Shown piece after piece: positions 27,101-38,900 of a DNA stretch of 64,000 nucleotides. Both the position numbers and the translations under genes were made by a program. The notes under the pieces are model-generated. The model had not been told where the DNA came from and ran no database searches. It was given only the letters and a program-made list of their open reading frames with translations. This DNA comes from Scortum barcoo (taxonomy: Eukaryota > Chordata > Actinopteri > Centrarchiformes > Terapontidae), in the NCBI GenBank assembly GCA_023238725.1, contig CM041531.1:18498643-18562642 (forward strand), given 5' to 3'. Position 1 is the first letter of the stretch; every line of letters starts with the position of its first letter.

Positions 27101-28139
27101 GTGTATGGAAAATCAGTCCTTTCTGCTAAATAGGCAGTAGACACGCAAACCCTCGGTGGCAGACATCTGTCGGATGAGTTATGAAGGGTTGGGCTGGTTG
27201 CAAAGTGTTTGATCAGCTTTTGGAGGAAGCAGCAGTTTCCTCCTGTAGAGGACACAGTTCATGTATGACACTATAAATTGCATGAGCCTGAACACATGCG
27301 TCTCTCAACAGGATACATAACACAATCATATAACCACAATACTGCAAAAGTAAAAAAGTAAAGCAGCTATAATCAATATTTTTATAATAACAAAATCAAA
27401 TTGCTATGTGAAAAAAAGTGATAATATAATATGTGTGGAAACTATAGAGAATTATCACTCAGATCTGCAGACTTAATAGTCAGTGTCAGCTCACTGTTTA
27501 ACTTCCTGGCCTGTTTTGGTTCACTCTTGCTGCTCTCTTAGCATCATTTTCAGCTGCAGCACACAACTGATTCCAGTAAGGTAAGGCTCCAAAAACCATC
27601 AGTGCACCACCTGCTCAGCATCAAAGAGAAGACAGAGAGAGCAAGAAACTAGCTGATGAAAATACTGGAGCATTTAGTTGCTAAAAGAGTCAGATATTTT
27701 CCTCAGGAATTGGTGGAGACCAAAAACAGAGCAACAAGTGAATTTTGGACATAAGCCACATTTTCACTACATAGTACAGCTTGACTGAACTAGGTTTAAG
27801 ACACATGTGCTCCTCTCCAGTCCTCTCCAGGCTCGCTTTCACCTAATTTACTTTCATCATCCACAGTTTATCAAGAATGTAAACCAACAACCTTTTGGGT
27901 ACAAGAGAACCTCTCTTAGAGAGAAGTTTCACAGTAACAGAAAGTAACAGAAAAAAAGTCTGATTTGACCTCCAGTGGTTTAATATTCTCACCTTGCTCT
28001 ATAGTGCACTCTAGGGTGTGGTCAGTACACTGTGACATCACTGTTGGGTGTGGCTACAGGTGTAAAACCGCCCACTTTTGACTTCATGTCCCTCACAGGA
28101 TTGTGATGAACTGTCAGTTTGCTGGTATGCTTGTTTTGC
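21166..28139. other. Upstream intergenic DNA with the 12-mer cluster
   Basis: No supported gene. An open minus-strand frame at 26194-26568 is GC-rich but has no recognisable domain and no splice context. The ACTGCCCCCTCT cluster lies at 26482-27052. Confidence 0.55.
26482..27052. repeat. Cluster of four exact ACTGCCCCCTCT 12-mers
   Basis: Exact copies at 26482-26493, 26606-26617 and 26919-26930 on + and 27041-27052 on - (AGAGGGGGCAGT). I found no other copy in the window. Flanks are not alike beyond a few bases, so this is not an obvious tandem array. The motif partly resembles the CCCCCT core of CTCF sites but lacks the full consensus. Confidence 0.6.
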
Positions 28140-28310
28140 GTATCTCCAAACCTAATGACGCCCCCATCATACCCAGCTGTAGTTTGTGTTTAGTGCACAT
28201 AAGCAAAACTAGTGACAGTGAACATGGCAAACATCATTGTAGCTTTTAGCTCAAAGCTCTGCTGTGCTGCTTCACTGAGCCGCTAGAAGAGCTGTAAACT
28301 TTTCTTGTTT
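28140..28310 (+). mobile_element. Teleost interspersed repeat, second family, copy 2 (fragment)
   Basis: Same strand as the copy at 20839-21165. Shared segments: GTGAACATGGCAAACATCA against GTGAACATGGTAAACATTA; TTTTAGCTCAAAGCTCTGCT against ATTTAGCTCAACGCACTGCT; GAGCCGCTAGAAGAGCTGTA against AACCGCTAGGATGACTGTAG. It starts with an additional upstream portion (CCTAATGACGCCCCCATCAT) and lacks about 60 bp of the middle. Confidence 0.5.
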
Positions 28311-29231
28311 AAATTTTGTTTTAGCAGAGAAGCAAATTGGTGAGTATACCTTTTGTTACCAAAGCACAACCCTGTATCATATTCATGCACTTAATCACAG
28401 ATCCAGTGCAATCACTGATCCATAAAGTAGATAAAAGAGAAAAATGAAATGAGAAAAATAAAAGGAGAAAAAAACCTGACACTCTCAATTGCTATTCCAT
28501 TTCTTTCCCTCGGCACATAAGTGATCAAAACCATGAAAGTTGTTTTGAAAGAATTCTGCTCAGAGATGAAAACGTGAAACCCAACTTTGTTCTGTCATTA
28601 CAGGCGGACCATATTCAAGTGTTAAGGCTGGCACTGATACATAGCTTGGCTTGTGCCAGAAATAGTGCTATAAAAGGAATCAATATTCTTTATTATTTAT
28701 TTGTTCATTGTAACATACAGTCATTGAAACATTTTATTGAGGTAAAAACCAGCCAGTTAAGAATTAGTGTTGCTTTTATTGCTTTTCTTCTGAAATGTCC
28801 TCACTGCTTTCTTGCAAAGCAGCTACAGGCAGAAGTCTGTGGGGGTGGCTACAAGCCAACTCAGAAATGTTTTATTGTTGTGGAAAAATTATTTTAAGTA
28901 CTTGCTTTACAATGCTGCTTGAGGCATGCCTGCTTCTGCTGACAGCACTCTGTAGCTTTTGTCTGGTTAAATGATATGCTTTACAAGATTTTTTTTAAAG
29001 TAAACACATAAAAAGAAAAATGTCAAAACAGCCTGTTGTGAAACGCTCTTTGGAATAGTTCTGTTCAGAAAGTGCTCCATATGATGTATTTTTCTACTGA
29101 GCAAGATCAGAGAATGAATGAGCTTTTAAATATACGTGATCACCTCTCATCAAAACACTGTACAGTGTGCAGTGTTAGGTTCATTCATGCAGGAAAAACA
29201 CCAGATGAAATTCTTAAATTCTGTATTTTTC

Positions 29232-29339
29232 CCTCAGTGGATGAACCTCAGTGGATGAACCTCTAATAATATACAATACAGTATATTGTATATATCTTTG
29301 TATATCTATATCTAACAACATACAATACAGTATATTGTA
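29232..29339 (+). repeat. Two adjacent small tandem duplications
   Basis: CCTCAGTGGATGAA occurs twice in tandem (29232-29245, 29246-29259). It is followed by a 49 bp period in which ATACAATACAGTATATTGTA occurs at 29271-29290 and 29320-29339. The 20-mer is nearly palindromic. Confidence 0.9.
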
Positions 29340-29567
29340 AAGATACAACTTTTAAAGCTGCGTGAACCTTCAGGGTGTCTAGAACTACTAGATACTTACT
29401 TCATATTTTTAATTTTCTACGGTTATTGTTATTTCACATTGTACTTTTACCTTCTATTTTATTTTATTTTATTATAGTTCCTTTTTGCATCTTACTGTAC
29501 CGTACTTACTGCATGCCCTTAAGTTTTCCACCTTTCATGCTGCTGGAAATGTGAATTTCTCTTGGAG

Positions 29568-29640
<73 letters not shown>

Positions 29641-29701
29641 CTATTCTATCTATCTATCTATCTATTCTATCTATCTATCTATCTATCTATTCTATCTATC
29701 T

Positions 29702-29788
<87 letters not shown>
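29568..29788 (+). repeat. Compound tetranucleotide microsatellite (ATCA)18 then (CTAT)n
   Basis: (ATCA)18 at 29568-29639 passes directly into an interrupted (CTAT)n array ending at 29788. Total about 221 bp. The long open frames here are artefacts of the repeat. Confidence 0.97.
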
Positions 29789-30135
29789 CACACTTGTGGT
29801 TGGCCTGTTGCCATTTGGACATTTCAGATTTTGTTCCAGCTACCCAGCAACTTTGCAACTGTGAGAAAGTGCAGACGTTGAGCAAGGGTTTGATTCTAAT
29901 TATGTCTGCAAAAATATTTGAAAAGATTTGGGCTGCACTGGATGTTACATTGGAGGACACAGTGGTGGGACATGTGCCCTTGTTGACTTCCATCATTTAC
30001 AACAAGGACTGTTTTCAAAGTTTCCCAGCAGGAGACTAACTTTTAACTGTTTTATAGCAAAGTTGATGACTCATGACATTCATGGTGATATGTACTGGCT
30101 GCTATTGGCAGAGGTATGTATTTTGATTTTCCACG

Positions 30136-30156
30136 CCCCCCCACCCCCCCACCCCC
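30136..30156 (-). repeat. C-rich tract, potential G-quadruplex on the minus strand
   Basis: C7-A-C7-A-C5. On the minus strand, three long G-runs with single-base loops can supply four G-triplets. Intergenic, 5.7 kb before the nkd1 ATG. Confidence 0.6.
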
Positions 30157-33100
30157 AACACCGCAAAAAAGAGAAATTGTCCTGCTTATTTTCCTGTGGA
30201 TCTGTAGGTGAAAGGTCACAAGTTTGTGGACAGGAAGCCTTTTTGCAACAAGAGCCCAGAGGCTCACTGTGCTAAGCCATAGCGGTGTTATTCTGAAACG
30301 GGCCTCTTCGCTGTGGAAAGTGCTGCTAAATATTTGGGTATTAGCCTGCCATTGTTTTCCTGTGCGGACCTCAGCCTTGCGTCTCAATTCGAATGCCCTG
30401 AAGATGATATAACATTCTGTGCAATTTGATCGTGGCCTCTGCGATTGAACCCAAGCACTGAGTGCAATTTCAAAGCCTGCTGAAACTATTCAAAACACCA
30501 GTGGCCCGTTAACGGCCCAGGATAATGAATTCCATGGCCGTGTGGCCTCTATGTGTGGGAGACTCAGAGCTTAGCTAAATAAACCTTGTCTGGCTGAGTG
30601 GCCCCACTGGTGCCCGGCCCTGTGGGGACGAGAGCAGCCTGGTCTCTCACAGGTCACTGGACGGGCTCACTGTTAACGACAGCCTCATTTACTCTAAACT
30701 CACCGTTACATCCACTAGCAACATCCCACAAGTCACACCTCTAGTCTATCACAAAGGATAGGCTACTGTTGGCAAGGGCATTGTTAGTGGCTCAGCTTGA
30801 AATGACAAACTGCGTCTACAGAGGGTTCATAGGAGTTGTGCTGGTTGAAGCTGATAGCAGAGATCACTGGTCTTCCCTGTGGTGGGAGTGACAGGCTCTG
30901 ATTCCTTTTCTTCTCTCTTCATTAACTATTCACATTTGCACCTTATGTGCAGATCACCATCGCCACTCAACACGAGTCCGAGCAGTTCAAAGGCGCCGTT
31001 GCTTGGAAGTGTGCGTGCCACCCCAGGAGTCGCCGGGCCTCGGACACCTGCAGAGTGGTGGGTGCTGAGAGGTTGGGCGTGTTTGGATCAGGGACTGAAT
31101 TTTCCTCTGAAGATGAGGAAAAGGTTTATGGCACGCTCCCATGAGAGTGTCTCCTGCTCTTTGAAGCTCCTGTCTTGGTGGCTGCTCTTATCTTGGGAAA
31201 GGATTATTTTATCTCCTCCTGTTCCTTTCTTTCTCTTCTTTTTCTCTCTCCCTCTCTCTCGCTTTCCATCAACTCAGGTTTTGTGCAGATCTCTTAGGAG
31301 ATCTTCTCCTTGCCCTTACTCTTTCACTCTACTCATTTCCCCCTTTCAGAGAACATTATTCCTCTTTCCACAACCACCCCCACTCTCTTCCCTCTGCTTC
31401 CTCTGCTGCACCCCACTCTCTTTTTCTTTTTCCCTATCTCCTCTATTCTACCCTTCCAACACATGACAGACTGTGTAATTAATGAGCATCATAAACCTCT
31501 CTTTCTATTAGCTACCCATTAGTAAACCTGGCAAGCCTGTCATTTTGGACAAAAACACACAGCTCCTTCATTTGATCCCCACATCAAAGGGGGAACCCCA
31601 CTGTTTTCGGCTGAATACACTAATTGTGTCCTCGTTCTGGATGGGGCTACACCCCCACCGCTTCAAAAAAGCAGCCAGTGCCGAGTGCAGATAGTAAAGA
31701 GAAGTACAGAAGCAGAAAGTATTGATTATACAGGCCTAAATTTGGAGGGTTTTTGACGTTGGAATAATTCAGCGGCACGCCTGAAAGTCTGCACAAGTGT
31801 GTGTGTGTTTATCCTGGCTTGTTCGGCTTCACCATAGTGTTTCATATGCTGCTGTTAAGATAAAAAGGAATTTCTAAGAGCGGTGTTAAGGATTTCCCTA
31901 TTTACACTACAAACCAATGATGTAAAATATTGGATCAGCAGTACTAACATAAATTAAAAGGTCCAATCTGGAAGATTTTAGAGGACGTTTGCATATATTG
32001 CAATCGCACAGCTTTCATTGTAATTTTGTGCAGTTTATCGAATTTTGTCCTCATATGAAAATCAGATCAAGTCAACTGTACCATACTGTAACCCATTGCA
32101 AATACAGTTAATGTAATTGAACTTTTTCTGAAGATTTGCCATCTTTGATTTGTGCATTTTACAAAAACATTTTTATAACAATTTAAAATCTATTTTTTTA
32201 AATCACATTTTTTGTGCCTGTTACATATTATTTCTGTTGCATTCACTGGCACATAAAATGACTGCCAGTGAGTTTTTCTAAATACATCAAAGGTGTTATT
32301 AGCAGAATGCAGCTGCATCTGCTTTGACATTGAATTTAACTCCATTTAGCAACCAAGAGAGTGTTCATGTAAAGTAGGCGTAATGCCTTAAAAACCTAAA
32401 AAAAATACCAAGAATATTGTTAATCCAGGTTATTTCCATTGCTGCCAGTATGCAGAATGGCAAACGCATGCCAGGCTGTCTTTCCCTCCCTCCAGACCCT
32501 TTGCCTGACACATCACACGCTGGGCCACCACAATGGGCTGAGTCACCTCCGCTGCAGGAATCAACACTGTACTTCAGTCACGATTGTCTTCTGCCCTTTA
32601 CAACATCTATGCCCTTTTGTTCCTCAAGATAAAGGCAACAGTCACATGTTTGGGCTTTAAGCGCCCAGCAGCTGCTCTTCTCTCCCTCTATATGCTTCAC
32701 ATCCCCCTCCCCAACACCAGGCAGCATTCCCTCCGGTGGTGGGCTCTCCAGGCATCAGGCCCCTAACATTGTTACAAGGACATAAACACAGACAAAACAT
32801 TAGATCCCACTGAATCTGGCCGTCTGAATGCCCCCCATTATGCCTGTTTCCAGGGAGAATGGCGAGTTTTATGGTGGAATGAGCTCGAGTTGGCCACCAA
32901 GGTAGGAGCTCCCCCAGGTCAATAAATACCTACATCAATCAGGCAGGTGTCTAAAGAATTTAGCTTTTGTTCTATAAACCATAAAAGAAGAAACACAACA
33001 GCAATCGGTGGGCAGATTTCAACTGGATGTGACAAATGCCTCAATAAGAGCCAAATATTGACTTCATTTCTGCTCCGATCTGATGAGGTGCCAAGCTAAA

Positions 33101-34036
33101 ATAGCTGCATCCCATGTTAATGGGGGTTGATTGGAGGTTTTGGGGGTTCACGTCCATGAGATGGAGCTCTGGCTTTAAACCTCCGCCACCTCCTCTCTCG
33201 CAGGCATCAAAGGCGAAGCTTGGAAATAGGGCCCGCAAAGCCATCTCTCCGTTGGCCTCTTCAAAGGACAGGAAGTGTGTCAGAGGGACAGGCCTTCTTT
33301 CCCAGCAAATTCAGGCAAGTTGCTATAATAACAAGCTCATCTGTGTGTCTGTGGCAGACTAGTTCAAAGGGGAGCCTGATTCCTCTTGGTACAACACGTG
33401 ATGATAGAGTCAGGATGCGGAAACCACTGTTTAGTAGAAATGCAACTGGAGGGCTGCATTAGAGATGTGCGTCCAGTGTATAGTCCCATCCCTAAAGATG
33501 TGAAAATCTTTTCCTGAAAATTGGGGTCAGATTACATTTTTGATCTGGACTTCCCCAGAAATCATCCCAACTCTGTTATGTTTGCATATGTCACCTTTGG
33601 CTATTAGCTGTGTAACTGTGTGCAGGAATTTATAGGACAGCTTCTGCAGGTGGTCAGTGTATTAAACTCTATGAAGACTCAAGATGGACTTGCAGTTAAA
33701 GGGTTACGTAGCCGGTGGCGTATGTGCGGAGGCTCTTCAAAAATTTAACTCTTGGGGCCCCAGCAATGATAATTTCAAGGCTATACCACTCAGCCATGTG
33801 GGAGCCATCTACTAAAATGGCGATATATTTTGGAAGGGAGCAGCACTTCAACAAGTCCATTTGCTTTTACAGATGTTTAGTTTGAAGATTATGTCCTAAA
33901 ACTTGAACAAAGACTCCCTTCAGATTTTAATCTGCTGTTTTTAGACTTGAAAGGGAAAAATAGCCATGACACAGAAATGACAAGAGAAGAGTTTTGATCT
34001 AAAATTAGACACCCAGCTTTTGAAAACATAGCAAGG

Positions 34037-34058
34037 TTTTTTTTTTTTTTTTTTTTTT
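34037..34058 (+). repeat. Poly(T) tract, 22 bases
   Basis: Uninterrupted T22 after GCAAGG. It could be the reverse-strand tail of an old retroinsertion, but no recognisable body lies on either side. Confidence 0.9.
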
Positions 34059-35559
34059 GCAACTTGATTGATAACACAAAAAACACACCACCTTTTAAGC
34101 AGTTCTACCAACCTGCACCAGCTGACAGCCATCAAAAATCCTTTTTGATAAAAAACAGTTGCTGAGTGTATTATTTAAACATATTGTGTGCTGTTTCTGA
34201 AGCAATGAAATGAGCGCAGTTATATTATAAAATATTTTTATTATATTTTTATTATTTATTTTACATTTTAAATGTTATATTTTCCTCTTGGGTTGGATTA
34301 TTTGAGATTTTAAAACCCTCTGCAGCTATGAGTGCAAAATGCTCTTAAACTTAAGTCGTTAAACGTGTTTGGACCATGCATCAATGACTCCTGATAGAGG
34401 TATTTCTGAAGCTTTACCAGTGCTTTCTCACAAGGCGACACTCACGCTGTGTATGTCTTACTGCGGCACTGAGCCTGGCACGACACATGGCACAGTGCCT
34501 TCTGTCTTTTATTATATCACCGAAGACTTCAAAAGAATCTTGGCCTGCTGTCATCTGCTGCCTCTGTCCGATAAGACTCTGATCTCTAAACCTTATTCTC
34601 ACCTCGAAAGACCCCCTCGCAGACCACAGACCCTAATATGCTATTTGTCCCTTCTTAGAGGATTATTGCTGGTGTGGTGTATTACTAAAATGAACAACTT
34701 TATAGGTGAAGAACTTACCCAAACAGTCATTTATCTTCGTTTGTCTTTTGTCATAGTGTTCTCACTCTAAATTATGGAACAGGTCTAGTAATATTTCTGA
34801 TGTTAGATGTAGGTGATTTAATTCATCGTAGAGGAATCATTAGTCCTGCTCCACTGAGGCAAACTTTTTAAAACTTCCTTGTACACATCTTTTGTGTATT
34901 TTTGTGTATTTTATTTGCTCTCAAGTAAAATGCTACAGTCTAACACGGTGTGATTTGGACTGGGTTTGTTATAAACCTGCTAATGTCCTGGGACCGCTGC
35001 AGGGAGTCTGACTGTCCCTGACTGTCATTTTTGGGAACCACTGACAGTGCTGAAAGTGCGTTCAAATGCCCTCACTCGCTGTCTGTGGTGTAGATGTGGA
35101 AATTAAGTTTTTTTTTTTTTAATGTGACGCCTCTTCAACGCTTTGAAGTCAGACAAGAGAAGAAAGCTGCGCGAGCTGCGTCAAGTCAGCCAGAAAAAGT
35201 CAGACAGTACCGGAAGTTATGACAGAAAATTTCAGAATAAATGTATTGAATGAGCACAACTGGACAATTGACATGAAATGATCTGCTGTTATTTCTGACC
35301 GGTTTGCTCAACTTTTTCAGTCTGTGGTTTAAGTACAAGCTCAGTTTACAGTTAAAGTTAAAATGTACATTTTTAAAATGACATTTGCTAAGAATAAACT
35401 TCCTGAACATTTTCACTCTGCGTCCACGAATTATACACTTTATATTATGAATTATACACAAGTATACATACATTATATTTGCCTGATCATTTAAAAAACC
35501 TTAAAGCAGTGTGCCATATGACATTGATTTTTTTTTCTGCACATCATTTTGTGAAATAA

Positions 35560-35896
35560 AAGCGTCTCATCAGTGGACTGTATTAAAATGATATCCAGTC
35601 TATGGTCTCGTCAATGAAGTGTTTTATTGTGAAAGCGTTGACAAGAAGTCATATACTGTCGTGTGTGTGCGTGTGTGTGTGTGTGTGCGCTCCTGATCGG
35701 TCCTGCAGTGAGCGCAGTCTGCTCTCTCAGTCTCCACGGACGCTCCTCTTGTCTGGATATCGCGACCGCCTCTCTTTCTTCATCATCATCATCATCTCCC
35801 TCTTTTTTGATTTTTCAAAAACATCCTTTTTTTTTGTCTTTTGCTCTTTGGATTATACCCCTCTGATGGTTTTCAACTCCACCTCGATGCATAGAA
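35560..35896 (+). promoter_or_regulatory. nkd1: Probable nkd1 promoter-proximal region and 5' leader
   Basis: The start of transcription cannot be fixed from sequence alone. The stretch before the ATG is pyrimidine-rich, with a GT tract (35661-35690), a CATC repeat (about 35780-35796) and scattered CpGs. No convincing TATA box was found. A Tcf/Lef half-site CTTTGAA lies further upstream at 35141-35147 and another in intron 2 at 36167-36173. Both are weak evidence for Wnt control. Confidence 0.4.
35661..35690 (+). repeat. (GT)n tract in the nkd1 promoter/leader region
   Basis: GTGTGTGTGC, then (GT)n, then GCGC, about 210-235 bases before the nkd1 ATG. Z-DNA-prone. Confidence 0.9.
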
Positions 35897-35904
35897 ATGG
35901 GTAA
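35866..35904 (+). CDS. Upstream ORF overlapping the nkd1 start codon (12 codons)
   Basis: ATG at 35866, and in the same frame ATG at 35887, reads to TAA at 35902-35904. It encodes MVFNSTSMHRNG and overlaps the nkd1 ATG (35897) in another reading frame. Both upstream ATGs lack a purine at -3, while the nkd1 ATG has G at -3 and +4, so leaky scanning could still reach nkd1. The frame stays open upstream, so the uORF could be longer if transcription starts before 35602. Translation is inferred, not shown. Confidence 0.4.
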   Translation: MVFNSTSMHRNG

Positions 35905-35921
35905 ACTGCACTCGAAACATG
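35897..35921 (+). CDS. nkd1: nkd1 coding exon 1
   Basis: Encodes MGKLHSKH plus the first base of codon 9. The ATG has G at -3 and G at +4, a good initiation context. The donor is GGTAAGG with the intron starting at 35922. Intron 1 is only 142 bp. Gly2 with Ser6 fits the N-myristoylation pattern known in this family. This ATG was chosen because it gives the conserved MGKL start of all vertebrate Nkd proteins. Confidence 0.92.
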
Positions 35922-38900
35922 GTAAGGCTCTCTGTCTCTCTCTCTCCGCTCCTGAGAGAGAAATCACAGCTATTTCTTCTTTTTCTTCTTCTTCTTCTGT
36001 GCCGCGATACTTCCCGAGTAACATTGTTCTTCATTGTCCCTCTGACTTTCTCCCCCCTTCAAGCCGCTATTTGTAAACCGAGGGAGAGCCCAGAAGGTAA
36101 GCGCGCTCATTTTCTCCCCTCATCCTCTCTGTAATAAGTGTCACGTTTTCGCTCTTTAATTTCACACTTTGAAGATTTTTTTTCTTTTAAAGTGTGTCTC
36201 CTCATTGTGTTTCCAGGCGACAGTTTTGTAGTCAATGCCTGTTTGGCGAGGAAGGGGCTCGACGACTGGCTCGTGAAGCAGAAGTACTACTGCGCGAGCT
36301 CTCGCCTCGAGCCGCGCGACTGTCACCACAAGAACAACTGCGGCGCGAGCTCACGGGTGAGTCAGGCGTGCGGTGTGTGAGTGGACTGAAACGCTGCTTT
36401 TAGACAGTTTATCTAATTAGGACGAGTGTTTTGGTGTTTTTTTTTTTTGTTGTGGCTCCTCATCTCTTCTCCCTGGTTCACACGAGGCTCTGGTCTGGTC
36501 TCCAGCCTCGCTCCTAATGCGCTCAAACTTTCTCAAAGCTCTGCTGGCGGACCTGCTCAGGCAGTTTTAAGTGTGTTGCCACTCTTTGCCAGTCGGTCAG
36601 TGATGTTCACACACAAACACACACAAGCACACACACACACAAGCTGTGAAACTCTTAAAGTGAACCACAAGAAAACGCCAGATTTTTTTTGTATCTGCTC
36701 TCTGATTCTGACTGAAAAAAAAACAACAAACAAAAAAAAACAACAAAACAAAGAGACAGGATGGGTTTTACCAGCACACCTCTCATCTGCTCATGTAGGG
36801 GGACAAGTGCTGGTTTCATCCCATGCACTGATCTGAGGGGTCTCTCTGCTGTGACAATAGATGAAGCCAGAGCTGAGCGCTGCATGCAGTGTGACAGTCT
36901 GGTGACAAGTGTGGACTGCGAAAGGCTGAGGAGAAATGCTGGGAGGTCACGCTTGTTTTGTGTTTTTTTTTTTTATTTTGGCATCGCCGTAAACACGGTG
37001 CTGTCGTTGTCAAGTGAGGAAATCCTTTGGAATTGCTTCAGAGAGAGCCTTAAGCCTCTTTTGGTTAGCGATGCCTTCCTCAAAGGCAGCTGGTTTGAGG
37101 AATCGGAGCCCATCCAGACAAAAGGCGAATCAGTTCCTCCACCCACGATCCAGACAATCTGAGCAGGAACGCATCTATCTATTAAACGCAGCCCCATAAT
37201 CCAGGATCTCTCGTATTCTAACACGTTAGAGCACCCGCTGTAATTTTCTGTTTGGCATCATTTTGCTTTTTCAGATACCTGACAGTTCCTTTAGTTGCTC
37301 AAAGAAGAATCCTATCATCACAAGCGTGTAGCTGCTTGGCGGTATAAACAGCCCATCTCATTTTCTTTTTGTGACGATCAAGCATTTGCTCTTTCAGCAC
37401 GCAGCAGTTCTGGTGTGAAGTTCATGTAATGGCATGCATTTAAACAGATTATCCTGCAAACGGGACCACATGTGCACACGCTGGGTTGGATTCTTGAGGG
37501 AAAAACGAGCCATTGGTTTGAGGATGTCTCGGCATTGTAGTGAGGAGAAAGCAAACACTAAACTTGAGGAAGTCTCGGACAACTGAAATATCTACAGATT
37601 CCTGCTTAAGTCTGGTCTAAAGTCCACTTTTGTTTTGTCTTCTGTGGCAAGGTGCTTTTGATAGCTTTGCTTTGCCTCGAGGGCAGCCATGGCTCTGCAG
37701 GGTTGGTTAGTGCAGTGGTGAGAGAGGCACTGTGGTGATCCTTTTTACTGCGTCCTGGTCTGAGGTGACGTGCGACCAGTCGAGTGTGGTTGAGTGTTGG
37801 GAGGTTTGGAGCTGGCTTGATATGTTGCACCCACATGGTGTCACAGTTACTAATGCTGACATGTGCCCAAAGCTGCAGTAAACGTCTTCATATGGTAACA
37901 TGATCCTCCAGCATTTTTTTGGGGGGGGGGGTTGGCTCCATCAGAAACACCTAAAACTACATGTTTATTTTCTAGAGCATGTCGGCGCTGCTGCAGCAGA
38001 AAAGCGATGCCATTTGCATGTGTTGAGTGGGCTTCATATGACCTTGGGCAATTTAAGCGTTTAAATTCACATTATTACCATGCAATCAGCATACATTATT
38101 ACCTCAGAAAACAAGCATCCATTACTTTGTTCCTGGAAATACTCCTGTGCCTTGTTTCCCAACAACAATGGTGTGTGAAGTTCTGGCCCAGGATGGAAGT
38201 GGAGCCCCCGCTGAAATGGTTGGATGTTTTTGAAAAATTTGGAGTTAGTGGAGCTCAGTTGGTATGAATAATTCAAGCCTGGGTGCCTAATGGCTTTTAT
38301 AGCTCAGAGGGAAAATGAATAAAAGAAGAAAGGTGTTTTTCATCATCAATATTTATTTGGATGCTTTTCCCTTTTTGTTTTTGTGATTTTAAAGTGAGTC
38401 TTTAATTTTTAGGGTTTAAACCATTTGTTTGTGTCTTTCCATATTTTTAGTGTCGTAGAACATATTTCTGCACACTTATGAAGATGAGGTTTGTATAAGC
38501 AATCCACAGAGGTTAGAAAAAAAACTGGAGCGTTTGACATTGCAACAATCAAATGTCCGGGACTTTGGCATTCACACTTTGATTTGCTTTTGCAAAAAAG
38601 TTGTTGCTCGCAGTCGCTTTCTTACAGGTTAAAAAACGTCAAACTTTAAGGTTGTGCTTTTCACATTTGTTATGTGTGGTATTAAAAAATGAGATGTACT
38701 CTAGTAATTATAAATGATCTCAAATCTTGAACCCTGAATTATTCTTCAAAATGCATTCATGGTGCTCTGTAAAGAAGACGTTCACCGTATCACATGCTTT
38801 AATTGCATTAGAAGTCTGAACGAGAAGGAGTGTAAAAGCTCGACCCCACATCGCTCTCCGATAAAAACAGGAGCTAACCTCTTGTGTGACAGAATGCGAG

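Larger units (their letters stand above)
28311..35559. other. Upstream intergenic DNA proximal to nkd1
   Basis: Holds small duplications, the compound microsatellite and poly(T) tracts listed separately. The open frame at 30879-31466 is driven by pyrimidine-rich low-complexity sequence. No gene or TATA-type promoter was recognised. Confidence 0.55.

Noticed and set aside
29485..30039. Open frame of 184 codons rich in INQS and YLSI repeats
   Set aside because: It is the translation of the ATCA/CTAT microsatellite, not a protein gene.
34037..34058. T22 tract as the tail of a reverse-strand retroinsertion
   Set aside because: No recognisable element body on the adjoining side and no target-site duplication seen.
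35581..35588. TATTAAAA as a possible TATA box for nkd1
   Set aside because: AT-rich octamers are frequent here. It lies over 300 bp before the ATG with no initiator evidence, and developmental genes of this kind often lack a TATA box.
36194..36403. A 69-codon Arg/Leu-rich frame overlapping nkd1 exon 3
   Set aside because: Does not join exon 2 or exon 4 in phase. The other frame gives the conserved GDSF...ARKG sequence, so this is a by-product of high GC.
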